A stretch of 64,000 bases of DNA from Valencia hispanica (lineage: Eukaryota; Chordata; Actinopteri; Cyprinodontiformes; Valenciidae): contig OY747712.1 of assembly GCA_963556495.2 (NCBI GenBank), forward strand, positions 19,134,735 to 19,198,734, read 5' to 3'. The stretch's first letter is position 1. Each line of letters opens with the position of its first letter. This document shows, piece by piece, positions 53,672 through 64,000 of this stretch. The position numbers and the translations under genes are program-made. Under the pieces are notes generated by a model that searched no databases, had not been told where the DNA came from, and worked only from the letters and a program-made list of their open reading frames with translations.

Positions 53672-54225
53672 CTATAGCACACTCCAATACATTTGTCACC
53701 TTAATAAGTCTTTTAAAAGTCAGTCATTTATCCAAATCCACCATAAAAAAATTTACTTCCGTATTGGACGCCTTGATTTTCGCCTGTGCCTCTTTGAGAC
53801 CCTCCTACTCTTTCTGACACTCCCCCTTCAGTTTGTCACATACCGTGCATCATTGCAGCATGCACGGAGTCGGGAAAAAAATCCCACAAAAGATGCACAA
53901 CTGCAGCTGGTGTGTTATAATTACTGCACCTGGGACTCAGCCGGAGTTGTGTGAAGTGGGGAGGTGTGGGGGAGCTCTGCAGGGGCAAGGCTCTCGGCTG
54001 AATACGTAAGGTCGGAGGAGGAGATGGGTGGAAAAGGCGGGGATAGGTGGGAGCAGGCATTTCAGCAACCCCGAAAACTACCGGCAGAGACCTGCAGAGA
54101 CTCAAAGATTACTCTAACATGAGTGAATGGGTCAGAGCAACACTTCAGGTATGTTTTTAATGAGGGAAAGACAAGTTCTCATGATATCAAGCTTCAGAAA
54201 GTCAATTTTGCATAATAACCCCCCT

Positions 54226-54834
54226 TTAAATGTTTTCATATTTTTAAATGAGTAAATAAATCGGGAAAAGTGATTTAAATACAATATATATCAGAAGAGT
54301 TTATAATTATCTAAGTAGTAAATAATTTCATTGCATGTTGCAGCACATCAAGAATTTATTTTTATCAGTCAGCCTTCTCCATCACACAAGGTGATTGGCC
54401 AGCAGTTGAGTTGCAAGTTAATTAATCAGATCTTATTTGATGAATTACTGTGACAGCTTCAATAATCATGATGGACTGTAGCAAAATAAATATTAAATTA
54501 TAAAAATAATAATAATTAATGAATTTCGATTTCATTCAATAGCTTCCACATTTAACTAGCCATTCATTTGTGTATTTGATAAATTAATGACACATTTAAA
54601 TAGTGAATAGTGAAAATTATTAATATTTATAGATACATACAAATATGTATTTATTTAATGTATTTAAATAGTTTTGCTTAAATTATCTAAAACATATTCA
54701 AGATATTTAATTATTGGATTGTTGCAATATTGGTCCTGATTAACACCTTCCTTCTGCACTCAGTAAAGAGAATACATTGTACACAATTGTGTTGTTGAGA
54801 ATATTACTAATTCCCTTTCTTTGTGTTATTTATA
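54226..54834. other. AT-rich spacer, nothing recognised
   Basis: Very AT-rich, no frames of interest and no recognised repeat. Confidence 0.45.
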
Positions 54835-54865
54835 TCGCCACCGAAGAGATTGTATTTTTGCCAGA

Positions 54866-54911
<46 letters not shown>

Positions 54912-55190
54912 TTGTTTGTTAGCAACATAACTCAAAAAGTTATAGGTGGATTTTGATTAAAACTTACAGAAATGTCTGCAATGGACCAGGAACAAGTGAT
55001 GTCAGAAAACTGAAAAAGTGATGTTCGTGAATAACTACTCAACTACTAATGATATCAGTGTAAATCTAGCTGCTAAGGTATGTTTTCATGGTCAAGGAAT
55101 CCAAACAAGTTAGAATTAAATCACAATATTGGGGGGGCTGAGCTCCCTTGGCAGAGGTCTGCACTCACTGAGTGCTTTTCTAGTTTGGGT
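54835..55190 (+). repeat. Dispersed repeat with (GTCT)n/(GTTT)n core
   Basis: Starts near 'atcgccaccgaagagattg', contains a (TGTC)n then (TTTG)n array at 54868-54920, then 'aactcaaaaagttatagg', and ends 'ggcagaggtctgcactc' and 'gagtgcttttctagttt'. The last 45 bp match 480-526. Confidence 0.65.
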
Positions 55191-55372
55191 TGAACTTCAC
55201 TACTTAAAGCATTTTTTAAAGAATTTGTATTCATTTTGGAATATTTCAGTCGAGATGTATGTCAATAAAGTGAGATTTTTACACTTGCTTCAGTTGACCT
55301 GATTCCAGAAAGGCATTAAAGGTTCCTTTTTGTGTTGTAACAAATAGCATATAGTCTTTCTAAGTCTTTTAA

Positions 55373-56304
55373 AGAGTAACTAAACCCCCAAACAAATTTT
55401 TTTGCCTATAAACTGTATAAATGGGTCTTTACCAATGCAATCTTTCAGTTTCTGGGGAGTTTTTTTACATTTTCGTGTAAACTTGTTTAATTCTACACTT
55501 TTGGGTCTAAAAATGTCTTAGTGCTGGTGTCTTAGGGTTGAACTCTGGCTACTGCATTTGAATTTTGTGATTGGTGGAGAGCGGTACATCTTTTCCACTC
55601 TTTACGTCACAGGCATGGTCTCACAGATACGTGGGTTTCTCTCAGACACACTCGCCGCGTGGCAAGTGGAATTACAGTCTATGGTTGCATTGCGTTTTTC
55701 AGGTTACAATTATCATCACATTAGTACTTAGTTAGCATAGCTAACATACTGTTTTGAACATTAGCCTATGTCAGTATTATCACTTAGAGACTGGACCCAT
55801 CCTGTCTCCCTCTGCCTCAGCAGCAGCACCAGCCTCAGGCAGCACTGACTCAGCGCCCTGAGCCAGTGGCTCGAATTGAAACGGCTCAGGGCTGCTGGGC
55901 TCCATAAAGCCTCCCTCTACCTCCTCCACCTCCTGTGACGACGGAGGAGATCCGCTAGCTCATGGTGCTGAGTCAGCGCTGCCTGAGACCTGTGCTGCTG
56001 AGGCAGGGGGAGACAGGAGGAGTCCAGTCTCTGAGTGGTAATGCTAACTTAGGCTAACGTTCAAAACAGATGAACGTCGATCAGATCGATCAGTTGCAAA
56101 ACTGCTAACGTCGCTTCGGTCAGTGTCCATGTTTCAGTGTCAGATTAAGCGAGCTGTTACTGTCCTCCTGAACACACCCTCACGTCCCCCACCTCTGCTC
56201 ATCCTCCATACCCCTCCGTACTTCCTGGCACCGCCCACTTTGTAGAATTTTTCAAATGTTGTCTGGGTGCAGGGTTATGATTTTTCATGGGGTTCAGTTC
56301 CATT
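55373..56304 (-). mobile_element. TTAA-flanked hairpin element, copy 2 (inverted)
   Basis: TTAA at 55369-55372 and 56305-56308. Ends 'agagtaactaaacccc' and, inverted, 'aatggaactgaacccc' are those of the copy at 10056-10979 in opposite order. The internal foldback (about 55740-56080) is conserved: 'gagactggacccatcctgtc' on one side, 'agacaggaggagtccagtc' on the other. No coding capacity. Confidence 0.82.
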
Positions 56305-56979
56305 TTAAAAAAGGCATGTTCAGTGTTGAACAATCCAGTTCAGGTTTAACCAGTCTAGGTATTGTAGATTTTGAGCTAGGGAAACCTTATCAGATTCCTT
56401 GAAAATCTGTGTATTAGCACTTTAGGTTCATCACCAACAAAAACCACACAGGGGTGCATAACCCTGCTTCATGACAGTGCTTACACAACAAAGGGGCTAC
56501 CAAATTCCCATTGGGCATGAACAGTAAATAACCTATAGAAAACTTGGTCAATGCTATCCCATGATGGAAGGGCAGCCTGGGCAGAGGACCACATCGTCCA
56601 CATCAAGAATCAACACAGGGGATTTCCAAAGGATTCATGAGCTTATTCAAACATGTTCCATATTGAAGAAAAAAGTATTTCTTTGAATAATGTTTTTTTC
56701 TGTTTTAAATACTAAAAAATGATGTGATTTTCTAACAAATCAAAATGCGCTTCAGTTTCAGTCTGAAGTAATCCCAATAGCCTTTATTCATTATCACAAG
56801 CAAAACTACACAAATATTAATTTGTTTATGTGCTTGACAGACAACGTACAAATAAGGATATAACAATGCAGTTGATATCAAAGCTAACGATAACCTACTT
56901 AGAAGGAAGAATAGTCAGGCTCTGTCAGTAGTGACACAAATGACAGTGTAGAAATAAAGTGCAGATATAAGATATCTAT
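56305..56979. other. Spacer, no feature recognised
   Basis: No gene, RNA or clear repeat ends seen. Confidence 0.4.
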
Positions 56980-56984
56980 TCAAG

Positions 56985-57818
56985 ATGGCGCCGCGGACGG
57001 CCACCTCGATTTGTTGGTGTACTTTGTTTTGTCTCGTTTTGTGTGCAAACCCCGTTTTATGCGTTGGTTCCCGGCTCACTCTCCCCAGAGAAGAGCTCAT
57101 AAACATTCGGGGAACAACCCCAGGGGGTTTGCTTCCCGAGTTTCTTGCACCCACGGCTGTTTTAATGGACATTCTGGTCAAAGGTGTGCTCACCTTTGTG
57201 GCCTCACGCCGACGCAGAGGGAAACGAGCCGGTGCGCTCGTGCACCTTCGCCAACGAGGAAGACGCACGCCGCTACCAGGAATATTTCTTTCAAATGTTC
57301 GTTCACTGGGCAATAAAATGGACGAAATCCAGCTTCTGTTGAGGAGTAACAAGGACTTTTATTCATCATCTGTTTTGTGCTTCACCGAGACGTGGCTGTG
57401 TGGGAACATCCCAGACTACAGCGTCAGGGACATTTTCCACGTAGCCACGCTGGCCTGCATCAACAAGAACAACAAACAGCTACAGCTGGATGGTTTCCAG
57501 CTTCACCGGGCGGACCGTGACACGCGGTTCTCCGGCAAAACAAAGGGTGGAGGTATTTGTTTCTACATCAACAATGGCTGGTGCAATGATGTAACGGTGA
57601 TGAAGCGGCACTGTTCTCCCTACCTGGAAACTTTTATTATTAACTGCAAGCCATTCTACTCCCCCCGTGAGATTTCTTCGTTCATTCTGGTTGGTGTTTA
57701 CATTACACCGGCGACCAACGTGCAGGACGCGCAGCGTGCACTCACCGACCAGATACTGGATGTGGAGCGGACCTATCCGGACTCCTTAGTTATTGCCCTC
57801 GGGGACTTTAACAAATGA
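56985..57818 (+). pseudogene. Rex1 endonuclease domain
   Basis: 277 codons: leader with a hydrophobic 'CWCTLFCLVLCANPVLCVG' start, then AP-endonuclease motifs 'NVRSLGNKMDEIQLLLRSNK', 'LCFTETWLCGNIPD', 'GGGICFYINNGWC', 'VGVYITPA' and 'ALGDFNK'. It stops right after the 'GDFN' motif because a base change or deletion shifts the frame; related codons continue in the frame that starts at 57793. The catalytic His block and much of RT are missing. Confidence 0.85.
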
Positions 57819-58620
57819 AACCTCAGCCACGAACTCCCCAAATACAGACAGCTTTTTAAATGTGACCAGGGAGGGGAACACTCTGGATCACTGCTACACA
57901 ACAGTCAGTAACACCAGAACGATCAGCACCGGCTCTCCCCAAGGCTGCGTCCTTTCTCCCCTGCTCTTCCACCTGTACACCAACAACTGCACCTCCAGCC
58001 ACCAGTCCGTCAAACTCCTGAAGTTTGCAGATGACACCACCCTCATTGGACTAATCTGTGGTGGGGATGAGTCTGCCTACACGTGGGTGATTGACCACTT
58101 GGTGACCTGGAGCAGGGAGAACAACCTGGAGCTCAACGCTTCCAAAACAGTGGAGAAGATAGTAGACTTCAGGAAGAGAGCTGAACATCAGCTCCCTTAC
58201 CAAGAAGGCACAGCAGAGGACGTAAGTCCTTGAGGCAGTTAAATAAGTTTCAGCTTCCACAAACAATGCTGGTCCACTTCTACACTGCCATCATAGAGTC
58301 CATTCTCACCAGCTCCATCACCATCTGGTACACTGCTGCCTCTGCCAGAGACAGGTGCAGACTTCAACGCATCATTCGCTCTGCAGAGAGGGTGATCGGC
58401 TGTAACCTTCCTTCTCTTCGAGAACTGTACTCCTCCAGGACCTTGAAGAAAGCAAGGAAAATAGCTGCTGACCCCTCTCACCCCGGTCACAGACTGTTTG
58501 AACCCCTCCCCTCTGGCTGAAGGCTGCGGTCCATCAGGACCAAAACCTCCCGCCACAAGGACAGTTTTTACCCCTCTGCCATCAGGCTTTGGAACACAGC
58601 CAAAAACTCTGACTAACACT
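57793..58620 (+). pseudogene. Rex1 RT catalytic and C-terminal region after deletion
   Basis: In frame with 'NVTREGNTLDHCYTTV' (end of endonuclease), the text jumps directly to 'STGSPQGCVLSPLLFHLYTN' and 'KFADDTTLIGLI' (catalytic 'FADD' at 58024-58035). The RT fingers are therefore deleted between about 57900 and 57925. The thumb continues at 58230-58520 ('SSRTLKKARKIAADPSHPGH') and to 'NTAKNSD' at 58614 in another frame. Confidence 0.85.
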
Positions 58621-58912
58621 TATTGTCCACACAACTGTCACATGCGTTGCATCAACGCCCACCCCCCCCCCCTTCACTGGACACTTTAAGCTTAACCGCA
58701 CACTACCTCCTGCACTACACATGTAAATAAATATAGAAATATATACATGTATATGTATATATGTACATAACTTCTATTTATGGTTAAAAGTTTATTATGC
58801 CTACGTTTTATTTCTCATGCTTATGTTTGTTTCTTGTTTCTATGTCAGCACCTTTAAATCACGACAAATTCCTTGTAATGTAAATTACTTGGCAATAAAT
58901 CTGATTCTGAAA

Positions 58913-59814
58913 AATCCACAAAGAGATAGTGTAGTAGAGGGGACAGGGAAAGCAGCTGCTAGGGTAGGAGAGGCTCTCTGAGTATCTTAGTTTTTAAGGG
59001 TTTCTTGATGACAGACAGGGATGCTCCTGTTCTAGTAGTGCTTGGTAGGTCATTCAACCATCATAAAACAACAGGAAAGAAGTCTGCATTGTTTTGAGCG
59101 TGACGTAGGTACCTCCATCCGACAGTCCTTTGACCAACGGAGTGACTGAGCTGTGACCTAAGCCTTTGTGGGAGCATTCAAGTTGATTCTGAATTTAAAA
59201 CCCTCATAAACTGTATCTAAAAAGTGTTGTTCCATTTTATTTGTCATTTCTACTTTTCTGCATTTTTGCTTTTCTAAAACAAATGTTTCGGCTCCTACAG
59301 CCACCACTATTCTCAAGTAAATGATGCAGCAGGTCCCATTGGTCACTGTGACTGATTCCTATCCACAACAATGCAGGGTACATCAGCAGATGGGTGATGC
59401 AGCGGGGTACTAAAATCCTCAGGGAACGCTCCGGGAGGGGAGGAACACAAATGAGAGGTTACATAATTGAGAATGGAAAAGAAAGCTCAGTGTCTGTTGT
59501 CAGCTTGTCCAAAGCCCGTAAACTCTGGGTAAGGCACAAATCTGTGCCTAAAGTAGAAAAGTACCTGTGCTCACATACACACGCAGACAGTGTATGTGAA
59601 CTGAGTCCACATCTTTGCCAGAGTTTTGACTTCCTTGGCCTTCAGATCTCCTCCTCTACTAAGTAGTTACACCAAAACAAACAGAATTGCACCCATTAAG
59701 CACAACTTTAAAGCAGTTCCTCCTAAACTGTTTGATATGATTTTATAGCCACACATCTAAATGTGTTTTTTAATTAATAAATTTTTGTCATTCAGAAGTC
59801 AATTAGGAGACAGA
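58913..59814. other. Spacer, no gene recognised
   Basis: Frames at 59158-59346 and 59394-59666 have no recognised motif or splice context. No repeat ends seen. Confidence 0.35.
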
Positions 59815-60010
59815 GCCTACCTGTGTGTAATTTTATCTCAGTATAAATATAGATATTCCGTGAAGGCCTCGGAGCGTTTTTTGAACAAATTAGAGAAAAA
59901 AACATAATCATGAAGACCAAGGAACGTTAACATTGCATGCCACCGTCCCCACAGTGAAACACAGTTGGGGCAGCATCATGCTGGGGTTCATTGCCCTTCA
60001 GCAGACATAG
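59815..60010 (+). repeat. Tc1-like transposon relic
   Basis: Contains 'tatctcagtataaatata' and 'atcatgaagaccaaggaac' from the 5' part, then 'ccccacagtgaaacacag' and 'ggcagcatcatgctgggg' from the catalytic region. Several hundred base pairs expected between them are deleted. Related to 47120-48000. Confidence 0.6.
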
Positions 60011-60888
60011 GGAAGCTGGACAGAGTTGATAAAAAAATAATGTAACAATCATTCCGCTTAAATCAAAAGCCAGGTGCAACTGACATCACAGTCTGTATGA
60101 AAAAGGACACGGATGTTGTAAAGCAAAAATGACAAACAACAATATTAAACAGGAACATCCAGCTAAAAATGAAACAGAAAGTATAAAAAATGAACAGTGC
60201 AGCGTCTTTGTATGTTGAAATGGTAAGATGAATGTGCAGTAAAAGAAATTATAAGTGCAGGAGTCTAGAGCGTCTCTAGATTTGCAAAGCTGGTAGAGAC
60301 ATACACCAAAAGGTTGTTCAACGAAGCATGAACTCAAGGGTAACAAAGACAAACATCTGCCACAGTTCCAATGTCCAATTTCAATATTCTAATATGTATT
60401 TAAAAAAAGTTAAATAATCTCCACTTTAAACTAATCCATTTCTTTGTGTTGACCTGTCTTTGCAGTGTGCTGCATACCAAGGAAATTATTGTTTACTACT
60501 GAAAGGAGCTGCATCATCTACTTCTCCTTTAAAATTAAAAGGGTTTGCATTTCCTTTTCTCTAAGCATCACATTTCCACTTTCACTGACCAAAGCAAGAG
60601 AAATAAACGCGTGGCTTTTGTCTTTTTGTTTTTCCTTGTATGCAATTCCTATATCACTTGTTACTTGCTCTTTGTTTTTAGTCAAAACAATTATTCTTTA
60701 TATCCACCTTGGGGGAAAAACTAAATCCAGGCTGGTTTAAGCTTGTACAGTCAGTTGTGTTCCAACTTTGGTTTGGTAAGCCAGTGCCAAACTAGCTTTA
60801 GCTGCCAAATCTAATTGTAAAAACAGAATTTGGAGGCAAACACACACATATACACACACTCACACTCACATACACACTGTTCTGTAGT
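60011..60888. other. Spacer with short CACA-rich run
   Basis: No gene recognised. A 'cacacacatatacacacac' run lies at 60840-60880 immediately before the LINE. Confidence 0.4.
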
Positions 60889-61910
60889 TTGTTAGAAAAT
60901 GTGAGAACTGTCAGCAAGCACTATCTAACCCCTGAAGTGGCTGGTTTTCTGGAAGTTTTTGAAAAGAATCCACCTATAGGTTTACCTGCCCCCTGTGATT
61001 TTATTCAGTCCACTCTTTACCTGTTTGCTCCACTAACAGTTAAAAGTTTACTCTCTAAAGCTGCACCGCCGTGGAGAAATGAAAATCTCAGAAAAGTAAA
61101 GAGAGATTATAGGGTGGCAGAGAGAAAATGGATGAAACGTAAAACCACGATAAACCATCAAATATACACAGATCTTCTAAATTTATACAATAATGCTGTA
61201 AGAAATTCAAGAAACGCATACTTTTCCAAAACCATGTCAGGACATAAAAATAATTCCAAAATCCTTTTTTCCACCATTGACAAACCTTTTAACAGTCCTA
61301 CTACTGCATTTCAGAAAACCCCCATAAAAGCTCTCTGACACCATCAGATGTAATATTTTATCTACTCAGTGTAACATGGTTTTAGACAAATCTGAGTGTG
61401 TGTCTCTACCAGAGGAAAGGCTGGACAGTTTTGTCCTGGTGGAAGCTGGGACTCTTGATAAAGTTCTTCTTCTCCTCAGTGAGGCCCACCACATGTGTTT
61501 TGGACCAGATTCCCACTTCCTTTTATAAACAATTTCATGAATCTTTTAGGGATGAGATTTTAACCATGATGAATTGCTCCCTTCAGACGGGGGTCTTTCC
61601 TGCCGCCTTTAAACGGGCGGTAGTGAGGCCCCTGTTGAAGAGCAATTTAGATTTTAATGATCTTAACAATTTCAGACAAAACTTACCAATTTTAAGCAAC
61701 ATTTTGGAAAAGCTTGTTTTAATTCCACTTAAGGATTTTATTGATGAACACAATGTCCTGGAGAAATTCCAGTCTGGTTTTAGGGTGAACCACAGCACTG
61801 AGACGGTCCTTTTGAAGATTTTAAATGATTTTAGATTAAACCGATGCACAGAAGGTGACAGTGTTGGTTCTACTGGATCTAACCGCTGCCTTTGATGCAG
61901 TTGACCACAC
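60889..61910 (+). pseudogene. LINE ORF2 linker and RT N-terminal part
   Basis: 60889-61338 gives 'APPWRNENLRKVKRDYRVAE', the linker typical of L2-type ORF2. 61398-61895 gives 'AVVRPLLKSNLDFNDLNNF', 'ILEKLVLIPLKDFI' and 'FQSGFRVNHSTETVLLK', the RT fingers. In another frame after 61860 it reads 'VLVLLDLTAAFDAVDH' and is then cut at 61912 by the SINE. The catalytic 'YADD' is absent. Confidence 0.83.
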
Positions 61911-61913
61911 AAT

Positions 61914-62114
61914 TCTTTTTTCTTCTTTTTTTTTGTTTTTGTGGCCACAGTGGCCTTTATTGCAAAGTGGTTAGTACAGAAAGGGGGCAAGAAGTGGGGA
62001 AGCGACATCGGCACATGTCCGTAGGGTGGAAGTGAACCCCCGGACAACCGCATCAAGGACTGAGGCCTCTGAACATTGGTCACCCGCCTTAACCACTGTG
62101 CTATGCGGCGCCCC
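61914..62114 (-). mobile_element. tRNA-type SINE, antisense
   Basis: On minus it starts 'ggggcgccgcatagcacag' and has a pol III A box 'tagcacagtgg' (62103-62093) and a near B box 'ggttcacttcc' (62038-62028). It ends in an A-rich tail (the T-rich run 61914-61945). Size about 200 bp fits a SINE. The B box differs from consensus at one key base. It lies within the LINE. Confidence 0.7.
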
Positions 62115-62670
62115 TATTATTGTCTGTTCAATTGCTCTGCATGTTTTACATGTTTATATTTTATCAGTGTTTTACTATTGAATCTTATCACATTTATTTA
62201 CTGCTTGTTTTTAGATTTTCATTTGTTATCTTAATCCCTGTTCCAGTGTTTCCTCTGTGGGAACCCTCTGCCCCAGAAGCGGTGGTCGGCTGTGGCTGCC
62301 TGGGTGCTCTCCAGGTGGAGCTTGGGTGGGGGTGGGGGTCTTGGTCTTGCCTCCACTGGGCGCCCTGTGTCAGTGCCTCGGTTGCTGCTGTTGATGTACT
62401 GCTGCTGGTGCAGATCGCTCCTCTGATGGCGTTTCCTTGCATGGTTCATCTGCACTCGGCCCAATGTCCTTTTTTACTGTCGCTTTTAACTGTGTGTGTG
62501 CATGGGAGTTAGGTTGAGGGGAGGGGGTATAACTGTGATCATGCTTTTAAACGCGGGGAAGGATGGGAATGTAGTTTTATGTGGGGTCATTTTAATCTGT
62601 AAAGCACTTTGTGATGCAATTCTTGTTTGAAAAGTGCTTTTTAAGTAAAGTTTGATTTGATTTGATTCGA

Positions 62671-63640
62671 GAAGTCACTGGTTGTTTGGGCTGATAATTA
62701 CATTGACACTTTTTTTGGCCTATTTTATACCAATTCTACTGTGTAAAGGTTTTAAATCAATCCCAATTTTCTCTTTACTGCAATTTCATACACTCATAAA
62801 GTAGTTAAGTTTAGTTTGGGGGGGGGGGGGGACATAAGGAAAACAAAGATGTAAAGAAACAATGTCTGAGATCTGTGTTAAGAAGAGCACCCTTCTAAAA
62901 ATAGCTTAAATACTGCATAAAACCCAGAGTTTCCCAGACCTTTATTAAAGTGAGCTTAATACCCCTCAAAAGATATAGTACTTTCATGTAACTACTGCAA
63001 AGCCAAAATCATACATCCACTTAGAGCACACTTCTGTCATCCTACTGTAGGGCTTATCCACCCCATCACATGTGTTCATATGCACTTGTCCACTCACATT
63101 CATAAACAAGCATCTGTCACTAAGCCTCTTACAATCAGAGTGCTTGTGTGCGTGTGTGTGTGTGTGTTGTCATTTGGGGCCAGAAATGCATGATGGGGTT
63201 GCTGGGCCAGATATGGATGGCATGCACAATTACAGGCAAAGCTCCAGATCCTGACCTCTCACTCAGTCCTCCACTATTTTCATGTAGCTGAAGAGTGCAC
63301 ATCTGCCCCAGTGTAAAATAAAAAATCCTGAATCCATTATTGTTAGCAAGTGCTTAGTTTGTAACTCTAACCTCTGGCAATTAAGTTAGACATATTTTCC
63401 CTGATTTTAAATCAATCATTGTCCTCCACAATCTGGTTCTCAAACGCAGCTCCAGTTTCTGTTTGCCTTGATAGATGGAGTGATCCTCGGAGCAGAGGAA
63501 AGCTAACAGCCAGTCAGTCGATCACCATCTATTTCAACTGGTCTTAGTTCATTAAAACAACACAAACTGAAAATTTTCATGTCATTAGGATACAAGGCTA
63601 TGTCAGCAGGTATTAACAGTCTACAATCTTACAAGAAACC
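62671..63640. other. Spacer with poly(G) and (GT)n tracts
   Basis: A G run at 62818-62831 and a (GT)n tract at 63149-63168. No coding or element signals recognised. Confidence 0.45.
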
Positions 63641-63641
63641 A

Positions 63642-63929
63642 TTATGCTTGGGGATGTTTTTTCAGTTGAAAAACATCTTTGTTCTTAAAAGGAGTAACAT
63701 TCATTGAGCCATCTGGCCTGTACCTATCTGACTTATTAGCTACAACTAACAAGTCAACTGTAGCTCCACCGATTGTAATGGAGTACGCTTTTGGATTGTG
63801 CATAAGTTGACAGAACTGAAGATTGTATGGTTCTGTACTTTCCAAGTTTTGCATTTGTTTGAGAACTTTTTTCTGTGTTTTGAAACCTTCTGTGGTAAGG
63901 TAATTGTCACCAACAATAAGTTTTTCAAA
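63642..63929 (-). CDS. Unidentified terminal-exon-like frame, 95 codons
   Basis: On minus an acceptor-like GGGTTAG precedes 63929. From there the frame is open to a TAA at 63642. The peptide begins 'FEKLIVGDNYLTTEGFKTQK', includes 'AYSITIGGATVDLLVVANKS' and ends 'VFQLKKHPQA'. The composition (balanced, with a hydrophobic beta-like strand) looks like real protein. The pyrimidine tract is poor and no poly(A) signal follows closely. I do not recognise the family. It could be the last exon of a host gene continuing beyond the right edge, or a transposon relic. Confidence 0.35.
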   Translation of the reverse strand, partial: FEKLIVGDNYLTTEGFKTQKKVLKQMQNLESTEPYNLQFCQLMHNPKAYSITIGGATVDLLVVANKSDRYRPDGSMNVTPFKNKDVFQLKKHPQA

Positions 63930-64000
63930 CTAACCCTTTATGCACAAGTACTTGGGTTATGCATTAGGAGTAATTATAAGGCACTCTACCAAGACCACAT

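Larger units (their letters stand above)
49919..54225. mobile_element. TTAA-flanked DNA element carrying an antisense LINE
   Basis: TTAA at 49915-49918 and 54226-54229. Ends 'aaggggggtatcatgc' and, inverted, 'aggggggttattatgc'. With the LINE removed about 0.6-0.65 kb remains, which is non-coding. Another member of the TTAA group (piggyBac or Kolobok type) with different termini from those at 10056 and 40604. Confidence 0.72.
56980..58912 (+). mobile_element. Rex1/Babar LINE with internal deletion
   Basis: Starts 'caagatggcgccgcggac' and ends 'ggcaataaatctgattctga', the usual Rex1 tail. Endonuclease and the last part of RT are present, but the first part of RT is gone. Total about 1.9 kb against over 3 kb for intact copies. 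No clear target duplication was found. Confidence 0.85.
60889..62665 (+). mobile_element. L2-type LINE, truncated, interrupted by a SINE
   Basis: Linker and RT fingers (60889-61895) are followed by a SINE (61914-62114) and then by 3' UTR ending 'aaagcactttgtgatgcaat' and a (TTTGA)n tail near 62665. Most of RT palm and thumb is missing. The tail differs from other LINEs here, marking a separate lineage. Confidence 0.78.

Noticed and set aside
56915..57352. 145-codon minus frame
   Set aside because: Antisense shadow of the Rex1 endonuclease frame.
62120..62512. 130-codon hydrophobic plus frame
   Set aside because: Falls in the LINE 3' UTR; low complexity Val/Leu/Ser with no family match.

Overview
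The window is nuclear DNA of a ray-finned (teleost) fish. The evidence is the repeat set: Rex1/Babar and Rex3/RTE retrotransposons, at least four L2/CR1-clade LINE lineages, Tc1-like transposons, hAT and TTAA-flanked DNA elements with TIRs, a tRNA-type SINE, a BEL/Pao remnant and a gypsy-type solo LTR. The host gene also has vertebrate exon structure with GT-AG (and one GC-AG) introns. There are no bacterial features. Most long open frames belong to transposable elements or are low-complexity artefacts.

The one clear host gene is on the minus strand between 14071 and 4439. It is the SH3-HOOK-guanylate-kinase core of a voltage-gated calcium channel beta subunit (CACNB family). I can place eight exons of 66, 123, 140, 62, 26, 81, 59 and 110 nt. 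Together they give one continuous frame of 222 codons. The gene runs off the left edge, and its 5' exons were not found. Its introns carry hAT, TTAA-type, Tc1 and LINE fragments.

Layout. 0-4.4 kb: 3' intron of the channel gene with a BEL/Pao pol relic (1.05-1.7 kb) and a 603-bp hAT element. 4.4-14.1 kb: channel exons and intronic repeats. 14.1-19.4 kb: an orphan terminal exon, a long (TA)n, a 194-bp (CT)n inside a dispersed repeat, and another hAT insertion. 19.4-22.6 kb: a GC-rich repeat split by a hAT element and followed by a solo LTR. 22.6-25.5 kb: a 5'-truncated L2-type LINE with a perfect 13-bp target duplication. 25.5-30.9 kb: Tc1 relics and a LINE tail. 31.1-34.9 kb: a composite, probably TTAA-flanked (Kolobok-like) element. 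It carries a P2X7-cytoplasmic-domain-like gene on plus and a THAP gene on minus. 35.8-40.3 kb: Rex3, two L2-type fragments and a BED-finger relic. 40.6-46.6 kb: a TTAA/THAP element split by a nearly full-length two-ORF LINE. 47.1-48.0 kb: Tc1 relic. 49.9-54.2 kb: a TTAA element holding an antisense LINE. 55.4-56.3 kb: second copy of the hairpin TTAA element seen at 10 kb. 57-58.9 kb: deleted Rex1. 60.9-62.7 kb: L2-type LINE interrupted by a SINE. The last kilobase holds an unidentified terminal-exon-like frame on minus.

Biologically, a conserved channel gene sits in a nested repeat landscape. The least ordinary part is the pair of divergent transposon-borne genes at 31-35 kb. Family names come from recognising protein motifs and element ends by eye; no database search was possible.
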